DNA of 64,000 bases from Pogostemon cablin (Eukaryota; Streptophyta; Magnoliopsida; Lamiales; Lamiaceae). The notes beneath the pieces are model-generated. The model did no database searches and had not been told where the DNA came from. It saw only the letters and a program-made list of their open reading frames with translations. The stretch spans positions 32,954,729 through 33,018,728 of the forward strand of contig CM042975.1 in the NCBI GenBank assembly GCA_023678885.1, given 5' to 3'. The position numbers and the translations under genes were made by a program. Numbering within the stretch: the first letter of the stretch is position 1; each line of letters opens with the position of its first letter. This document shows positions 1 to 10,549 of this stretch, piece after piece.

Positions 1-18
1 TAATTGAAAATTAATTAA

Positions 19-333
19 GTGATTACTACGGATATATACGCAAAAATACGATAATAATTTATAACTCATCAATATTTCCTTCCTTAACCTTTTTATCATC
101 GTTTCATTTAAAATCACTAAAAACTCTATCGATTCTAATTTGTGGGCACGTGTCAGTGCTTAATTATATGTATGAAGTTGAAAGTTAAAATTCACATGGA
201 GTGAACAGATAATAAAATACTTATTATGAATTACAATTATTTATGTGGATAATATGGACGCATCATTAATAATCAGTAATCCTTAACAAAGTCTCTTTGT
301 AAAATACTCAATGACACGGGTTGTAAAATAGGT
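19..333. repeat. Direct-repeat block d, first copy
   Basis: A block of about 315 bp beginning TGATTACTACGG and ending GGTTGTAAAATAGG. It occurs again at 4271-4591, so the SPH-A segment lies between two direct copies. Other copies are at 28928-29241, 51724-52037 and 55974-56294. It contains the G-box-like core CACGTG near 147. I see no coding potential. Its two copies per full unit are a trace of the duplication that created SPH-A. Confidence 0.85.
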
Positions 334-427
334 CATTTATGATAGATTAAAATATTATTATATTTGTTCTAATATATCAGATATATCATATATATTATTA
401 AAATATTATTATATTTGTTCTAATAAT

Positions 428-470
428 TAAAATATTATTTTTGCTTTGTGTATGGAGGTGTTGCTATGTT
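428..470 (+). pseudogene. Scar of AVT1-type transporter exon at the edge of the SPH-A block
   Basis: The stretch GCTTTGTGTATGGAGGTG and what follows is identical to 17868 onward, where it sits just after an intron-like tract and an AG acceptor of the AVT1-type pseudogene (read there as CFVYGGVAMFG). In the SPH-A block the upstream exons are absent, so the homology starts abruptly. It marks the left breakpoint of the segment copied from the SPH-C locus. Equivalent scars lie at about 29337 and 52132. Confidence 0.6.
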
Positions 471-642
471 TGGTCACAGATAATATTCTTGAGTATAGTG
501 TGTAATTCTTCATCATAAAGAAATACACAATAAACACAATTAGAGTTGGCGTGCAGTTTCGTTAAGTAATCAAAATCATACAATAACAAAATTAAAGACA
601 TTATTGGTACAAACTAGTATTTTTTTTAATTTATTTTTCACT

Positions 643-1137
643 TTACAACATAATAAAGAAATAAAAAATAAAAAATAAGTAACAGATTAGGGGGTATACT
701 AATACTGTAGCTCCCTTCACACCTGAATTACTACTCCAAGTCATGCGTTTTTGAAACTTGTAATCCGCATATCCAAAATAGGCCCCATCATGCCTTAGTT
801 GCCAATAACACTGACCTTTTTCTCGACAACTTTCATTGATTGTGAAATCAATAAAACAACCTGATATATATTTAGAACCCCATGTTGTATTACAGCAAAG
901 GTATGCAAACGAAAATAAACCACTCTTATACGTCCAATTAAATTCCTGCAATGTACTGAGTGTAAATTGACCGACGGACTTCGGGTAGCACTTAGTGGCG
1001 GTGATGGAAGAGTTTGGCGGGAGATTGTTGGAGATGTGAACGGTTACTTTTTTTCTAGCGAAGAATGAGCCGTCGGATTCCGGTAGAGTGATCAAAATAA
1101 CGAGGAGCAGCACCAACAACTTGAACGCCGACATCAT
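643..1137 (-). CDS. S-protein homologue SPH-A (unit 1)
   Basis: Small secreted protein of the plant self-incompatibility S1 (SPH) family, 164 residues, one exon. Residues 1-23 form a signal peptide with a leucine/valine-rich core. The S1-type domain runs from about residue 31 (VTVHISNNLPP) to 133. The usual four cysteines fit C50, C82, C104 and C110; C81 and C94 are extra. N-glycosylation sequons are N42-S-S, N67-W-T and N83-T-T. The motif QCYWQLRHDGAY is the family's C-x-W-x-(L/I)-R-x-D-G element. Unusually, the protein ends in about 20 hydrophobic residues (VLVYPLICYLFF onward), whereas SPH-B stops right after GVK plus three residues. Family members include the poppy pistil S-determinant and many proteins of unknown role in plants without that system, so the function here is not established. 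Of the two adjacent ATGs, either could be the start. Confidence 0.9.
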   Translation of the reverse strand: MMSAFKLLVLLLVILITLPESDGSFFARKKVTVHISNNLPPNSSITATKCYPKSVGQFTLSTLQEFNWTYKSGLFSFAYLCCNTTWGSKYISGCFIDFTINESCREKGQCYWQLRHDGAYFGYADYKFQKRMTWSSNSGVKGATVLVYPLICYLFFIFYFFIML

Positions 1138-1677
1138 CTTACAAAAATTGTAAGAAATCTGCTGTTAATTAAGGACCAAGGAATTGGATTTTTTTGCCAA
1201 AGAAAAGAGAATGGAAGAAGAAGAGTAGCGAGAATGAAAGATGAGTACTCCAATCGGCTTTTGGATGTGGATATTGTCTTGTGTATGGAATACAACCCTA
1301 TAAATAGACTCTACAAACACTCTCGCAGATTGTTATCACAAACATTACCATATTTACGAACATTACCATATTTAACATATTTACCATATTTATCAATTCA
1401 CCCTTATTATTTAAGTGGGGATTAATTTAATATTAATTCTTACTTTAATTAATTAAATTTCCTAAAATACGGGCTAGCTGTATTTTGTTGATAGCTTCAG
1501 TGTTCAATTAATTTTCCTAAAATACAGACTAGCTGTATATTTTTGTTGATAGTTTCAGTGTTCCTAATTCAATTAAAAGTATATATGACTAATGGATATA
1601 TTATGAAAATAAATTCTAAAATTAAGAAGTCTATAAATATACTAACAGAGTTGTTTTAGAATAATTAGAAAGCAAAT
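1138..1677. promoter_or_regulatory. Shared intergenic region between divergent SPH-A and dead SPH (unit 1)
   Basis: A 540-bp region between the start codons of two head-to-head SPH genes, so it must hold both promoters. On the plus strand a TATA box (TATAAATA) lies at 1309-1316 and a second TATA-like site (CTATAAATA) at 1630-1638, 40 bp before the dead gene's ATG. No clear TATA is seen for the minus strand. A short tandem array of ACCATATTTA(CGAAC) copies at about 1342-1392 is longer in the SPH-C copies. The pair AATACGGGCTAGCTGTAT / AATACAGACTAGCTGTAT at about 1465-1540 is a direct repeat. Confidence 0.6.
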
Positions 1678-1977
1678 ATGCAGCGTCTGAATTTATCAAC
1701 CAAGTTGTTTGCACTCCTACCCGAGTCCAACTGTTTAGATGTTACCGTTTATATTGTTAACCGCCAAATTCTTTGATTACGGGTAATTGCATTGGAGACC
1801 TTTGGCATTTTCCCTTGGACGTATAAATCTTCTAAATGTCCTTTCATAGGTCCTAATTATTTTTTCTGTAATGTGTTTTGGGGTTCAAAAATTATATCTG
1901 CTAATTTTATTAGTGATGTTGAGGAATCTCCTTGCAGTCGTAGTACTATTTATAAAAGATATAGTTGGGATGGATAG
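1678..1977 (+). pseudogene. Divergent SPH pseudogene (unit 1)
   Basis: Degenerate S-protein homologue facing SPH-A. It reads MQRLNLSTKLFALLPESN, then CLDVTVYIVN, which corresponds to the signal-peptide end and first strand of the family (compare PESDGS...VTVHISN in SPH-A). A TGA at 1774-1776 interrupts it. The same frame resumes with FPWTYKSSKCP, YFFCNVFWGSK and a cysteine near the end, matching the NWTYKS and CNTTWGSK segments of SPH-A, and stops at 1977. The middle of the signal peptide and the stretch between the first strand and FPWTY are shortened, and the tail lacks the CYW-LR-DG motif. It is best read as a dead paralogue. Its 5' part is better kept in the SPH-C copy. Confidence 0.75.
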
Positions 1978-2089
1978 GGATAAATTTATAACATCGTATT
2001 TTTATTGTAATAGTGTTTTAGATGTTACTCCTTTTTGAATAAATCTTCTTTATATTTTATCTTTTGAAATAAATCTTTTTTAGCAACTC

Positions 2090-2669
2090 TTAGACTATCC
2101 CCATCAACAACCCACTACAACTCAACCTTTCAATAAAATATTCATTTCTCTCACATCCATCACACCTCAACCCAACCTTAAAATTTTAATACTCCATCAA
2201 CAACCCAATTCAACCCAATCTTTTAATAAAATATTTATTTCTCTCTCATATATATATATATATACATTATACTATATTATAATTATTATAAAATTACATA
2301 TTATTATTTTGAGGTATTTAAATTATATTACAATTAAAATAATTTTGTATATAAAAAAATATTTTGATTCATATATAATAAAAAAACTGTTTCGAAATTA
2401 AAAAAAAAGACATAAAAAAAACTGTTTGATTATATATATTAAATTAAATAAAATAAAAGTATAACTTATCAAGTATTTAAATTACATATATTAAATTTAA
2501 TTAAAAGGGCAGTTAATTAGAGAAGAAGTCAGGTTGTCATACAGGTCGGGGGCTGGCCCTCCCCACAACCGGTTATTCTTCATATTTACTTTCCTAATTT
2601 TTTTTAATAACTTTATTTTGTCTTATTATAGCGACCACACCCAACCGGTTGCTGATGGGTATGGTCTTA
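2090..2669. mobile_element. Tourist/Harbinger-like MITE (unit 1)
   Basis: The non-coding element 2093-2666 (574 bp) is bounded by inverted ends GACTATCCCCATCAACAACC and, read from the other side, GACCATACCCATCAGCAACC. Both ends are flanked by TTA (2090-2092 and 2667-2669), the target duplication typical of PIF/Harbinger-derived MITEs. The interior is very AT-rich and has no transposase. The left end contains an internal direct duplication (CATCAACAACCCA at about 2102 and 2187). The SPH-C block lacks it, but there the corresponding DNA is also deleted. Confidence 0.75.
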
Positions 2670-4113
2670 TGTGCTTCAACGTTCTCTATTTGTTCGCTAC
2701 ATAATTTTGTTTCAAATTAAATTAATACTATCTCTCTTACGTAATCGAAATAGTTAATATTATGAGAATTTAAATATAGTAATGGCATGGACGTATAAAA
2801 CTATTTTGCTGAGATGAATAAAAACTCCCAATTGATATTCAAAGTGATAGTAGTGCACTTATTCCAAATAATGAAAAGGGTTCTGAACCATTCGTACAAA
2901 TAAAAAAGAAAAATTACAATATTTTTAATAAAAATAATAGTAATTATTTGAGAATTTGATTTTTTTTAAAAAGAAGTTATTTAAGTAAATATATATGCAG
3001 ACCGCAGACGTGAGTAATATCATTATTGTTCTACGATTGCGCCCACTAGAGGGCAGCGATATTCCACCTGAATCTCTACTAAAGACATACTCATTTTTAA
3101 ATGACAAAAACTCATGTGCCTCCGGGACACTCCATATTCTATTTAACTCTATGTATTGTTACATATTTTATTTAACTATATGTATTATTAGGGATTTAAA
3201 TTGCAAAGGGCCACAAAAGTCTTACTCTTTTTATATTTAAATTTATGTAAAAGTACAAAAATAACCTTAAACTTAATCCATCTAAAATCCAATCTAACAT
3301 TAAAAATTATTTTTTACTTTACACACCCATATCTCTTAAACTTCTGTTTTTATAACATTGAAAAGTATTACTTCTACTTTTTAAATTCATTGTTAATGGA
3401 GACTTACTGATGTTGTAAATTAATTATGAAGGTCAATTGTTCACTTCCTTGTTCGTTAATGTATTGAAAGTGAATCTCACTAAATCCGAATTTTCATAAT
3501 GATGAAATATGAATTGCACTTATTTATTTGTGTTGAAGCAGCAAACGTAGAAATCATGATTGAGATTTAAATTAAAGTAAAAATTTCACACCAAATCTTC
3601 CATTGTAAAAATTGAAACAATAAATTTCTTTCGTTTACTTCTTGTGGAAATCACAGAAAATCAATCTTATTTGCAGCCAATTTCGACTCTGTTAATCCAT
3701 AAAATATTATTATTTTTTCTTGGTTATTCTGGAATAAAAGAAAATCAAAGTGCGACAAAGGATGAAACATATGAAACAAGTGTATGAATAAGTTGGATGT
3801 TTTCTTTTTCTTCGCTGCAACTTTGAAATACTCTTCCAACATTATGCAAGAATTGATTGATTTTGTGTTCTAAATATCTTTGTGGTGAGCATTGATATTA
3901 AAACTAATAAACAATGATTCTTTCTTGCAAATGCAAGAATATGCTAGCTCTAATACGTTTAACTATCCTATGATGCTTGATTCTTATACAGAAATGCGAC
4001 ATCTGAAGGAATAACATTTTTGTATTGCCTTAATGTCATTTCTTATAAATATTGGGGAATCAAAACATATTGGCGTCTGTGGATTGCATTTATATTGGGG
4101 AAATAATGAGTAC
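2670..4113. other. AT-rich flank of SPH-A block, no gene seen
   Basis: No supported gene. The part from about 3500 to 3990 matches 19418-19830 next to SPH-C (AATGATGAAATATGAATTGC onward), confirming common descent of the two blocks. About 3140-3230 resembles 14850-14930 beyond SPH-B. The segment 2998-3110 is less AT-rich and looks like old exon sequence, but I cannot assign it. Confidence 0.6.
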
Positions 4114-4170
4114 TGACTCTAACTACCAAACTGCTAAATAACTGTCCGATGGAACAGGATAGCCACAGTG
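4114..4170 (-). pseudogene. Scar of NPF transporter 3' end at right edge of SPH-A block
   Basis: This matches 20155-20228 inside the NPF pseudogene (AACTGCTAAATAACTGTCCGATG then GAACAGGATAGCCA), minus a 17-bp internal deletion. To its right the sequence switches to DNA like 28770 onward (GTGATTTTTA-ATGAATGTAG). It is therefore the right breakpoint of the segment copied from the SPH-C locus. The copy in unit 3 is at 55817-55873. Confidence 0.75.
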
Positions 4171-4270
4171 ATTTTTAAATGAATGTAGTTTGATTGAATA
4201 GAATAAATTAATTATTAGAATGATTAAAGAATTAGCTAGAATTCTCATTATTCATACAAAGTACAAGAGT

Positions 4271-4591
4271 TGATTACTACGGATCATATATACACGAAAA
4301 TACCATAATAATTTATAACTCATCAATATTTCCTTCCTTAACCTTTTTATCATCGATTCATTTAAAATAACTAAAAACTCTATCGATTCTAATTTGTGGG
4401 CACGTGTCGGTGCTTAATTATATGTATGAAGTTGAAAGTTAAAATTCACATGGAGTGAACAGATAATAAAATACTTATTATGAATTACAATTATTTATGT
4501 GGATAATATGGACGCATCATTAATAATCAGTAATCCTTAACAAAGTCTCTTTGTAAAATACTCAATGACACGGGTTGTAAAATAGGTAATT
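4271..4591. repeat. Direct-repeat block d, second copy
   Basis: Second copy of the block at 19-333, with a few substitutions and a small insertion near its start (CGGATCATATATACACG). Together the two copies bracket the SPH-A segment. From here on the sequence leads towards the UGT gene, so this may be the older, original junction. Confidence 0.85.
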
Positions 4592-7500
4592 GTATAAATA
4601 AAATATACTGTATTTTATAGTTAAAGTATATATACATTCTTAGTCTGATTAAAATATTATTATATATATATATAAAGTGTTCTTATTAGTAGTTAAAGTA
4701 TATTTTTTTAAAGTATAAAAGAATTAAAATATATTTTAAAGTGTTATAGTATAATTTACCACAAATATTTAACAATCAATAAAGATAAATTATTTATATA
4801 ATACTCCACTTTAATAATTAATCAACACGTCTCATAATTCGTCTCACATGTATATACTCATCTCACAAGAGAATATTCTCTCTCATTTAGTACGTAAACA
4901 TTTTCTTTTTATATAATACTATTAATTTTTTTTAAAAAAAACATCCAAGATTAAAGAAAATACTACACTCTTTTTTCTCACTCTCTCTTCTCACACTTCA
5001 AATTGTTTCATCATCATGAAATCATACATGATTTTATGCTTAGAAAATAATTGTCCTAGTATTATTCCATGTCAACATCATAATTTATTAAAAAAAACAA
5101 TAATAATAAAATATGTATTATAATTATTTATTCATGAATTATGCATGTTGATATCTTTATGACGAGTTGTTTTCACTTTTAATGAATAATGTGAGGTATA
5201 AAGTACATTTCTAATTATGGGCACAATATCTCAAAAGTTCTAGATAAATTTCATTTTTGAATTTAATCAAAATGAAAATATAAAAAGAGAAAAATGTTGC
5301 AGAAAACATTTGACTTCTTTTATTGTTAAAGTTTTATCTTTAATAATATAGACCTTACCACTGTTTTTTTAAATTTTTCCTTTTTTAATAATAATAATAA
5401 TAATAATAAATAATAATAATATATAAAAGACACTATTTTCATTTTTTTTTTAAAAAAAAGGTAAAGTACGTATTTACACAACACAATAATAGATAATTGT
5501 AAAATTAACCTTATTTAAAACTATTTTATTTTAATGATTTATAGAGATTATTTAAATATGTGTATATGATGTGTACCTAGTTTTTTTTTTTAAGCAATGA
5601 TGTGTACCTAGTTAGATGCAAATATATGTGACATAACTTTTTTTTTCTCTTCATGCAAATATATGTAACATAACCTTTTTTTTTCCATATTATTTCAACG
5701 TAAGTGTTATTATTGTTGTGATTCAACCAAACAAACAAGATATAACTAATCTATAAATAGATCACATGAACAAAAGAAAAAAGGAATTATGAAGTTTGAA
5801 AGAATGATGATAACACTGTTTTATAGTAATTCGGAAAAGAATTTCTACATCCACTTTGAGCATGAGAATTAATCCATAACAGCTTTAGCTTGCATCCGTT
5901 AGACAGTTGATATCTCCCATATGAATGTTGATAGTTTTGCAGGAAAAAAATGCGTTATCAACGTATAATTCATGAATAAATATTCATTATAATATATATT
6001 TTATTATTGTTTTAAAAATAAATTATGATCTTGACATAGATTTATAGAATAATTATTGTTTAGCATAAAATCAGATATGAGTGTATTTTTGACAATTTAA
6101 CATAGTAATTTCATATATAGATTAATTTTGACATTTATATGAAAATGAATTTTTGTGAAACATGTTATGTATGACGAGTTTGTTTGTGTTAAAAGAGATA
6201 TCATGGTTGCTGAACTACTATTATAAAAGATAAAGTGTCTTTCCAAGTCTAAGTGTGAAATCATCTTTGAAACAATTGGACACCATGGACCATATATAAT
6301 ATATTAATTACTAATTATACTCTTTAACTAAATATTTGTGATAATGAAACCATCAATATAGTTTTCTGCACACAAACATAAATACATTTATTTACTTATT
6401 TAGTTATACCAAGTTAAAAGTCAAGAAAATTTTAGTAGCAGACTTCTAAAAGTTTTCCAATCAAACTATTTTATATTTTAAACGTTAATTGTTGCCTCTA
6501 TAGTCAAGAAAATATAGTTGGAACTTCGTAGTTGAGTTTGATAAAAAGGTGAAATAAAGTTGAATGATTTTGATTTTGATTTTAATTAATTACTACTATA
6601 GTTGGCATATACCTAATTAAAAGCTCTCTCTTTGCAGCTAGTCAGCTTATAATATTTTGATATGTTCTTAAAACATGGTCGATTGCTGTGATGTTCATTA
6701 TGTATGTGAAATTAAAGTTAAACTTTTAATGTTGTGAATAATTAATCATAAAAATTAGTGTGTCTCACATAATTAAGGATGTAATTAATTAATCCAGTAT
6801 TATTATTTGAGGGATAATTTTGAGTGTACCCTAGAATTTATTCATATACTAAATTTAAGGTATAATTATAATTATACATTTTATTTTTAATATTATTAAA
6901 TTTAAATTTAAAGATTAAAATTAATAACCTTTAATGTGACAGTTCAAAATTAATAGGTGTATCAAAGTGCATCGCATGCAGCTGGGTTCTTATTTTAGTA
7001 TTATTAGTCATCCCATATCACAATTATTCATAGGAGCTGAGTTTAATGAGGGTAATTGTAATATGAATATAGTTGATTGTAGAGTGTGGAGTGATAAATA
7101 AATTAATAAGAATAATTAAAAAATTAGGATTCTCATTATTCATACCAAACATAAAAGTTTATTTTATTCTCTATTTTTATCGTTAATAATTAATTCAAAA
7201 TTAAGAAAGTGTAACAATAAGCTCTATAGTTGTGAAAGTGTAACAACATTTATACATATCATTAATTAATTAGTGCTTTAATTAATTTGTTTATATAGAC
7301 ACTAGACAGGAACCCTTGCCCACCGGCCACCGACCATGTTTACACTACAACGTGGATAATATGGACACATAATCATCAATTTCCTCATTTAGTATGCTAG
7401 ACTTTTTTCCTTTTTATTAAATCTGTCATCATTTTTAAAAATAAAAAAGGTAAGTCGAGTAAGTAGGAAAACATTATACTCCACAATATAAACAATATTA

Positions 7501-7862
7501 ATTTACATAAAGTATTTCGAACAAATATCAGTTTCTCTTAAAATGGAGATGTAACAAATATTTTCTTTTATTTATAAAATCAATGTTGACTTCGAAATGT
7601 CTTATCAAATAATCTCTAGTTTGATGGAGTATATATAATAATAATAATAATAATATGACACATGCTCAATCATGCATATTTTTTAACGTAAATAAATTTC
7701 AGTTATACAATTAATCAATAAAGTACGAATTTGTTTTAGTTTTATTCATATTAGATATATATTTTTCCTTTCAAAGTTAGTGATGAATTTTTATCAGTCT
7801 AACATGTTATTAATCTAATAATTCGTAGTAGGAGGTCGGGAAAATCAAAGTATGGCTCTCTC
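4592..7862. other. AT-rich intergenic DNA with diverged repeats and a large inverted repeat
   Basis: No gene seen. About 4830-7160 is a diverged paralogue of parts of 24480-28900: both contain a CT-rich tract (TCTCACTCTCTC type), TTCATCATCAT, GAGGTATAAAGTACATTT or a close variant, TTTTAATGATTTATAGAGATT, and ATTATGTATGTGAAATTAA, in the same order. About 5030-5165 and 5940-6085 form an imperfect inverted repeat (arms near 140 bp, about 780 bp apart), with TTATTCATGAATTAT in one arm and ATAATTCATGAATAA in the other. A (TAA)n microsatellite lies at 5388-5420. Confidence 0.6.
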
Positions 7863-7870
7863 TATATATA
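7863..7870 (+). promoter_or_regulatory. TATA box of the UGT gene (unit 1)
   Basis: TATATATA lies about 75 bp before the UGT start codon, in a normal position for a plant core promoter. The same site is kept at 59566-59573 in unit 3. It is absent from unit 2, where the whole promoter was replaced. Confidence 0.6.
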
Positions 7871-7943
7871 GCAGTGTGTGTGGGCAAGAACTATGTTACA
7901 TATTTCAGCCCCACCTCTTTTAGAGATTATTGGCCTGATAATA

Positions 7944-8409
7944 ATGAAGAAAAAGATAATCCTAATCCCATATCCAGCACAAGGCCACGTCACCCCTATG
8001 CTTAAGTTCGCCGCCGTCCTTTCCAACGTCGGCGGCTTCCAGCCGGTGGTCATCACGCCGGAATTCATCCACCGCCGCATATTGCCACGGATGAAACCCG
8101 AAGATAGGATTCTCTGCCACTCGATTCCCGACGGATTAGACGACGGAACGCCGCGGGATTTCTTCGCCATCGAAAGAGCCATGGAGGAATACATGCCGCC
8201 GGTTCTTGAAGAATATTTGCGAGGGATGATTGAAGAAGATGGTGGTGGGATCGCCTGCTTGGTGGCGGATTTGCTGGCATCGTGGGCGGTGGAGGTGGCG
8301 AAGCGGTGTGGCGTGGAGGCAGCGGGGTTCTGGCCGGCCGGCCACGCTACTTATCGCCTTCTTGCAGCCATTCCTCAGCTCATCGAGAGTGGGATTATCT
8401 CTGAAAATG
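7944..8409 (+). pseudogene. UGT82A1-like glycosyltransferase, exon 1 only (unit 1)
   Basis: N-terminal half of a family-1 UDP-glycosyltransferase, about 155 residues from MKKKIILIPYPAQGHVTPML. Visible features are the N-terminal PAQGHVTPML motif with the acceptor-side catalytic histidine (H15), the DLLASWAVEVAKRCGV segment and GFWPAGHATYRL. These fit the UGT82A1 type, as does an intron after SENG: the frame runs into a good donor (ATG/GTAAGAA) at 8410. ATG 7944 was chosen because the PAQGH motif follows at the usual distance. The C-terminal domain with the PSPG UDP-sugar-binding box is not found in the 2.4 kb up to SPH-B, nor beyond the copia element. Without it the product cannot bind UDP-sugar, so this is a truncated gene, although exon 1 itself is undamaged. 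It is markedly GC-richer than its surroundings. Confidence 0.8.
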
Positions 8410-10176
8410 GTAAGAAATTACTATTATTATATTTGTCAAATATTTATTAGACCGTTTTACGACGTGATACATCACGGATTAAAAATATGGTGCAGTAAAT
8501 TATTTCACAAAAAATTTATAGTATAAATAAAATGTGATAAAATTTTATAGAATAATATTTTATAACGAGAGTGGTAATAATGACACCTTTTTTTTTTAAA
8601 TCCGTGGAGCTTGAAATTATTTTTTTGTTTGAGTAAACATGATCATATGAAATCTCTAATTTAATTATTTCGATTCTTAATTAATATATATGGAGTATGG
8701 CATGACTGGTGGAATTCAAAATCTAGTTATTATTATTATGCATAAATAGTACTACTATGTTCTGTAATGAAGCAACATGATAGCTTCGTTCTTTACGTAT
8801 ATGGTCTCAATAACAGTTAATATTCTTGTCCAAATAATAATATATAATAAATTATTTTTAAGAGATAATGTGTAACTGTTATCAAATCAAAGGCTAAGAG
8901 ATAACCAAATTAATTAATTGTAATATATTACATAATAATACAGAGTCTAAAAGTCAAATATATAACTATCAATCAAAACAACTAGATTACATTTGTACGT
9001 CACCTTGTCATATTACCTAGCTATTATAAAATTAAGTTAATGTCAACCCATTTGATATTTTAGTTCCTATTATATTATTTTGTTTTAGCAGTATTCATAA
9101 TTTAACTAATGCCCTTAATTTTCGCTTACAATATGACAAAATCCAGTTTTAAGATTTAGTTTTAGCAGTATTCATAATTTAACTAATGCCCTTAAGATTG
9201 TGGACAGTATATTGTGGGTGGAGCATTAGGGCTAAGTAAATATACTAAAGGCGTAATTAATATTTTAAGATTTAGTTATTGCCTCAAATCCAATTTTAGT
9301 TTTAGTTCATATTGAAAAGAAAAACTTGAAGGAATTGAATTCAAGAAATCTACGATGTGACACTAATAATTGATATTGATATACTAAAATAATACAGAAA
9401 ATCCAAACTAGCTTTTGACGATGATAATTTGATCCTAATCATGTTAGGGATTTGGAGATGACCGGATAATTTGATGATTATTTACCCACCTATTTATTTC
9501 AAAGCTGAATTAGTAAGAAATCTATTCAATTATTTCAAAGCCGAAGTATTAAAAAACCTAATTTATAAGAATTTCAAAGTCCAACTATTTGATTGGTCCA
9601 AGACCATGTAATTACAATTTCATAGCCCATAAAGTAGCAGTCTCATTCTAGTAAAAATCAATTCCATTAAAAGCCCATTTAGTATTAAAAATAGTCTAGA
9701 AGAAAATTAATTGGCCTTTTATTATTTATTTTATTCATCCAAATATATTATTTTATTAAATACCACTAAAAAACCTTTTATAGATTTAGATTCGAAAAAA
9801 TATTTTATAATTTTCTGATTCCCCAGATGGCTTCCAATTAGGTGATTCTCAAGCTCAAAATCAATGTCCAAATAGTAATTTTAATTATTACTACTATTTA
9901 TTGCATAATGCATGATTAAAATTTTGCAATTAGGGAAACTAAAATTGTATAATTGTCGAATAATTTGCGTTGACATGTTAGATAGTTTCGTTAACTAATC
10001 AATCAATAGTAGTATGAAATAATAAAATTAAAGACATGATTATTTAAACAAAAATACATGAGTTATTCTCTTATAAACCGAGTTTACAATATAAACTATT
10101 GTAAATTAGATGTAATTGGGTGCAGTGTCCAATCAGATTTTGCAAATTATTTTTTTATCCCAATTTTAAGGTATAT
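8410..10176. other. Former UGT intron and AT-rich DNA, no gene seen
   Basis: Begins as the UGT intron. A 36-bp direct repeat (TTTTAGCAGTATTCATAATT and following) lies at 9083-9118 and 9160-9195. At 9821-9826 CCCCAG forms a good acceptor after a pyrimidine tract, and the following 60 bases are open in the phase required by exon 1 (DGFQLGDSQAQNQ), so this may be the start of a lost exon 2. From about 9970 (GACATGTTAGATAGTTTCGTT) the DNA is 3' flank of SPH-B, paralogous to the SPH-C flank at 40770. Confidence 0.5.
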
Positions 10177-10549
10177 CTTTTATGCCCGAATTGACAAAAA
10201 TATCATTTACTCGAATACATTCGAGTAATGTAATTTTCAAGTAATATAAGCAAATAATGTAATTTTCGAGTTATGTGAATAATGTGAGTGAGTAATGCAA
10301 TTTCGAGTTACATGAGTGAGCGGATAATGAAATTTCGGGTAACATGAGCGAGCGGGTAATGCAATTTCGAGTAACATGAGTGAGCGGGTAATGTATTCGA
10401 GTAAAAGTGTTATATTCGAATAATATATTTCGAGTATTTTTTTTTATGTTTTTTTTCACTTTTATTATTTTACTCGAATGCTTTTACTCAAATACATTAT
10501 TCGAATATTCAAGTAAAGTGCATTTTTGTCAATTCGAATATAAAAAGAG
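10177..10549. repeat. Minisatellite flanked by inverted arms (unit 1)
   Basis: Two inverted arms of about 55 bp (10177-10232 and 10494-10549, sharing CGAATTGACAAAAAT and its complement) enclose about 260 bp. Within it, about 10225-10400 is an array of five imperfect copies of a unit near 32 bp of the form GAGTGAGCGGGTAATGCAAT, followed by TTCGAGTAACAT. The structure resembles a MITE whose core expanded as a minisatellite; no target duplication was identified. Copies lie at about 32976-33347 and 61881-62252 and differ only in a T-run. Confidence 0.65.

Noticed and set aside
1234..1425. 63-codon plus-strand frame (MKDEYSNRLL..., with LPYL repeats)
   Set aside because: It lies over the TATA box and the short tandem array of the shared SPH promoter; the repeated LPYL is just translated ACCATATTTA repeats. 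It is not conserved in the SPH-C copies.
2925..3410. Short overlapping frames on both strands near 3000-3400
   Set aside because: Short, AT-rich, no motifs; the less AT-rich core at 2998-3110 may be an old exon scrap but cannot be assigned.
7862..8345. Minus-strand and alternate-frame reading frames over the UGT exon
   Set aside because: They are shadows of the GC-rich UGT exon and have no family resemblance of their own.
7944..8409. Functional UGT gene
   Set aside because: Exon 1 is clean, but no PSPG-box exon exists in the following 2.4 kb or beyond; an intron spanning SPH-B and copia up to a distant exon is not supported by any visible sequence.
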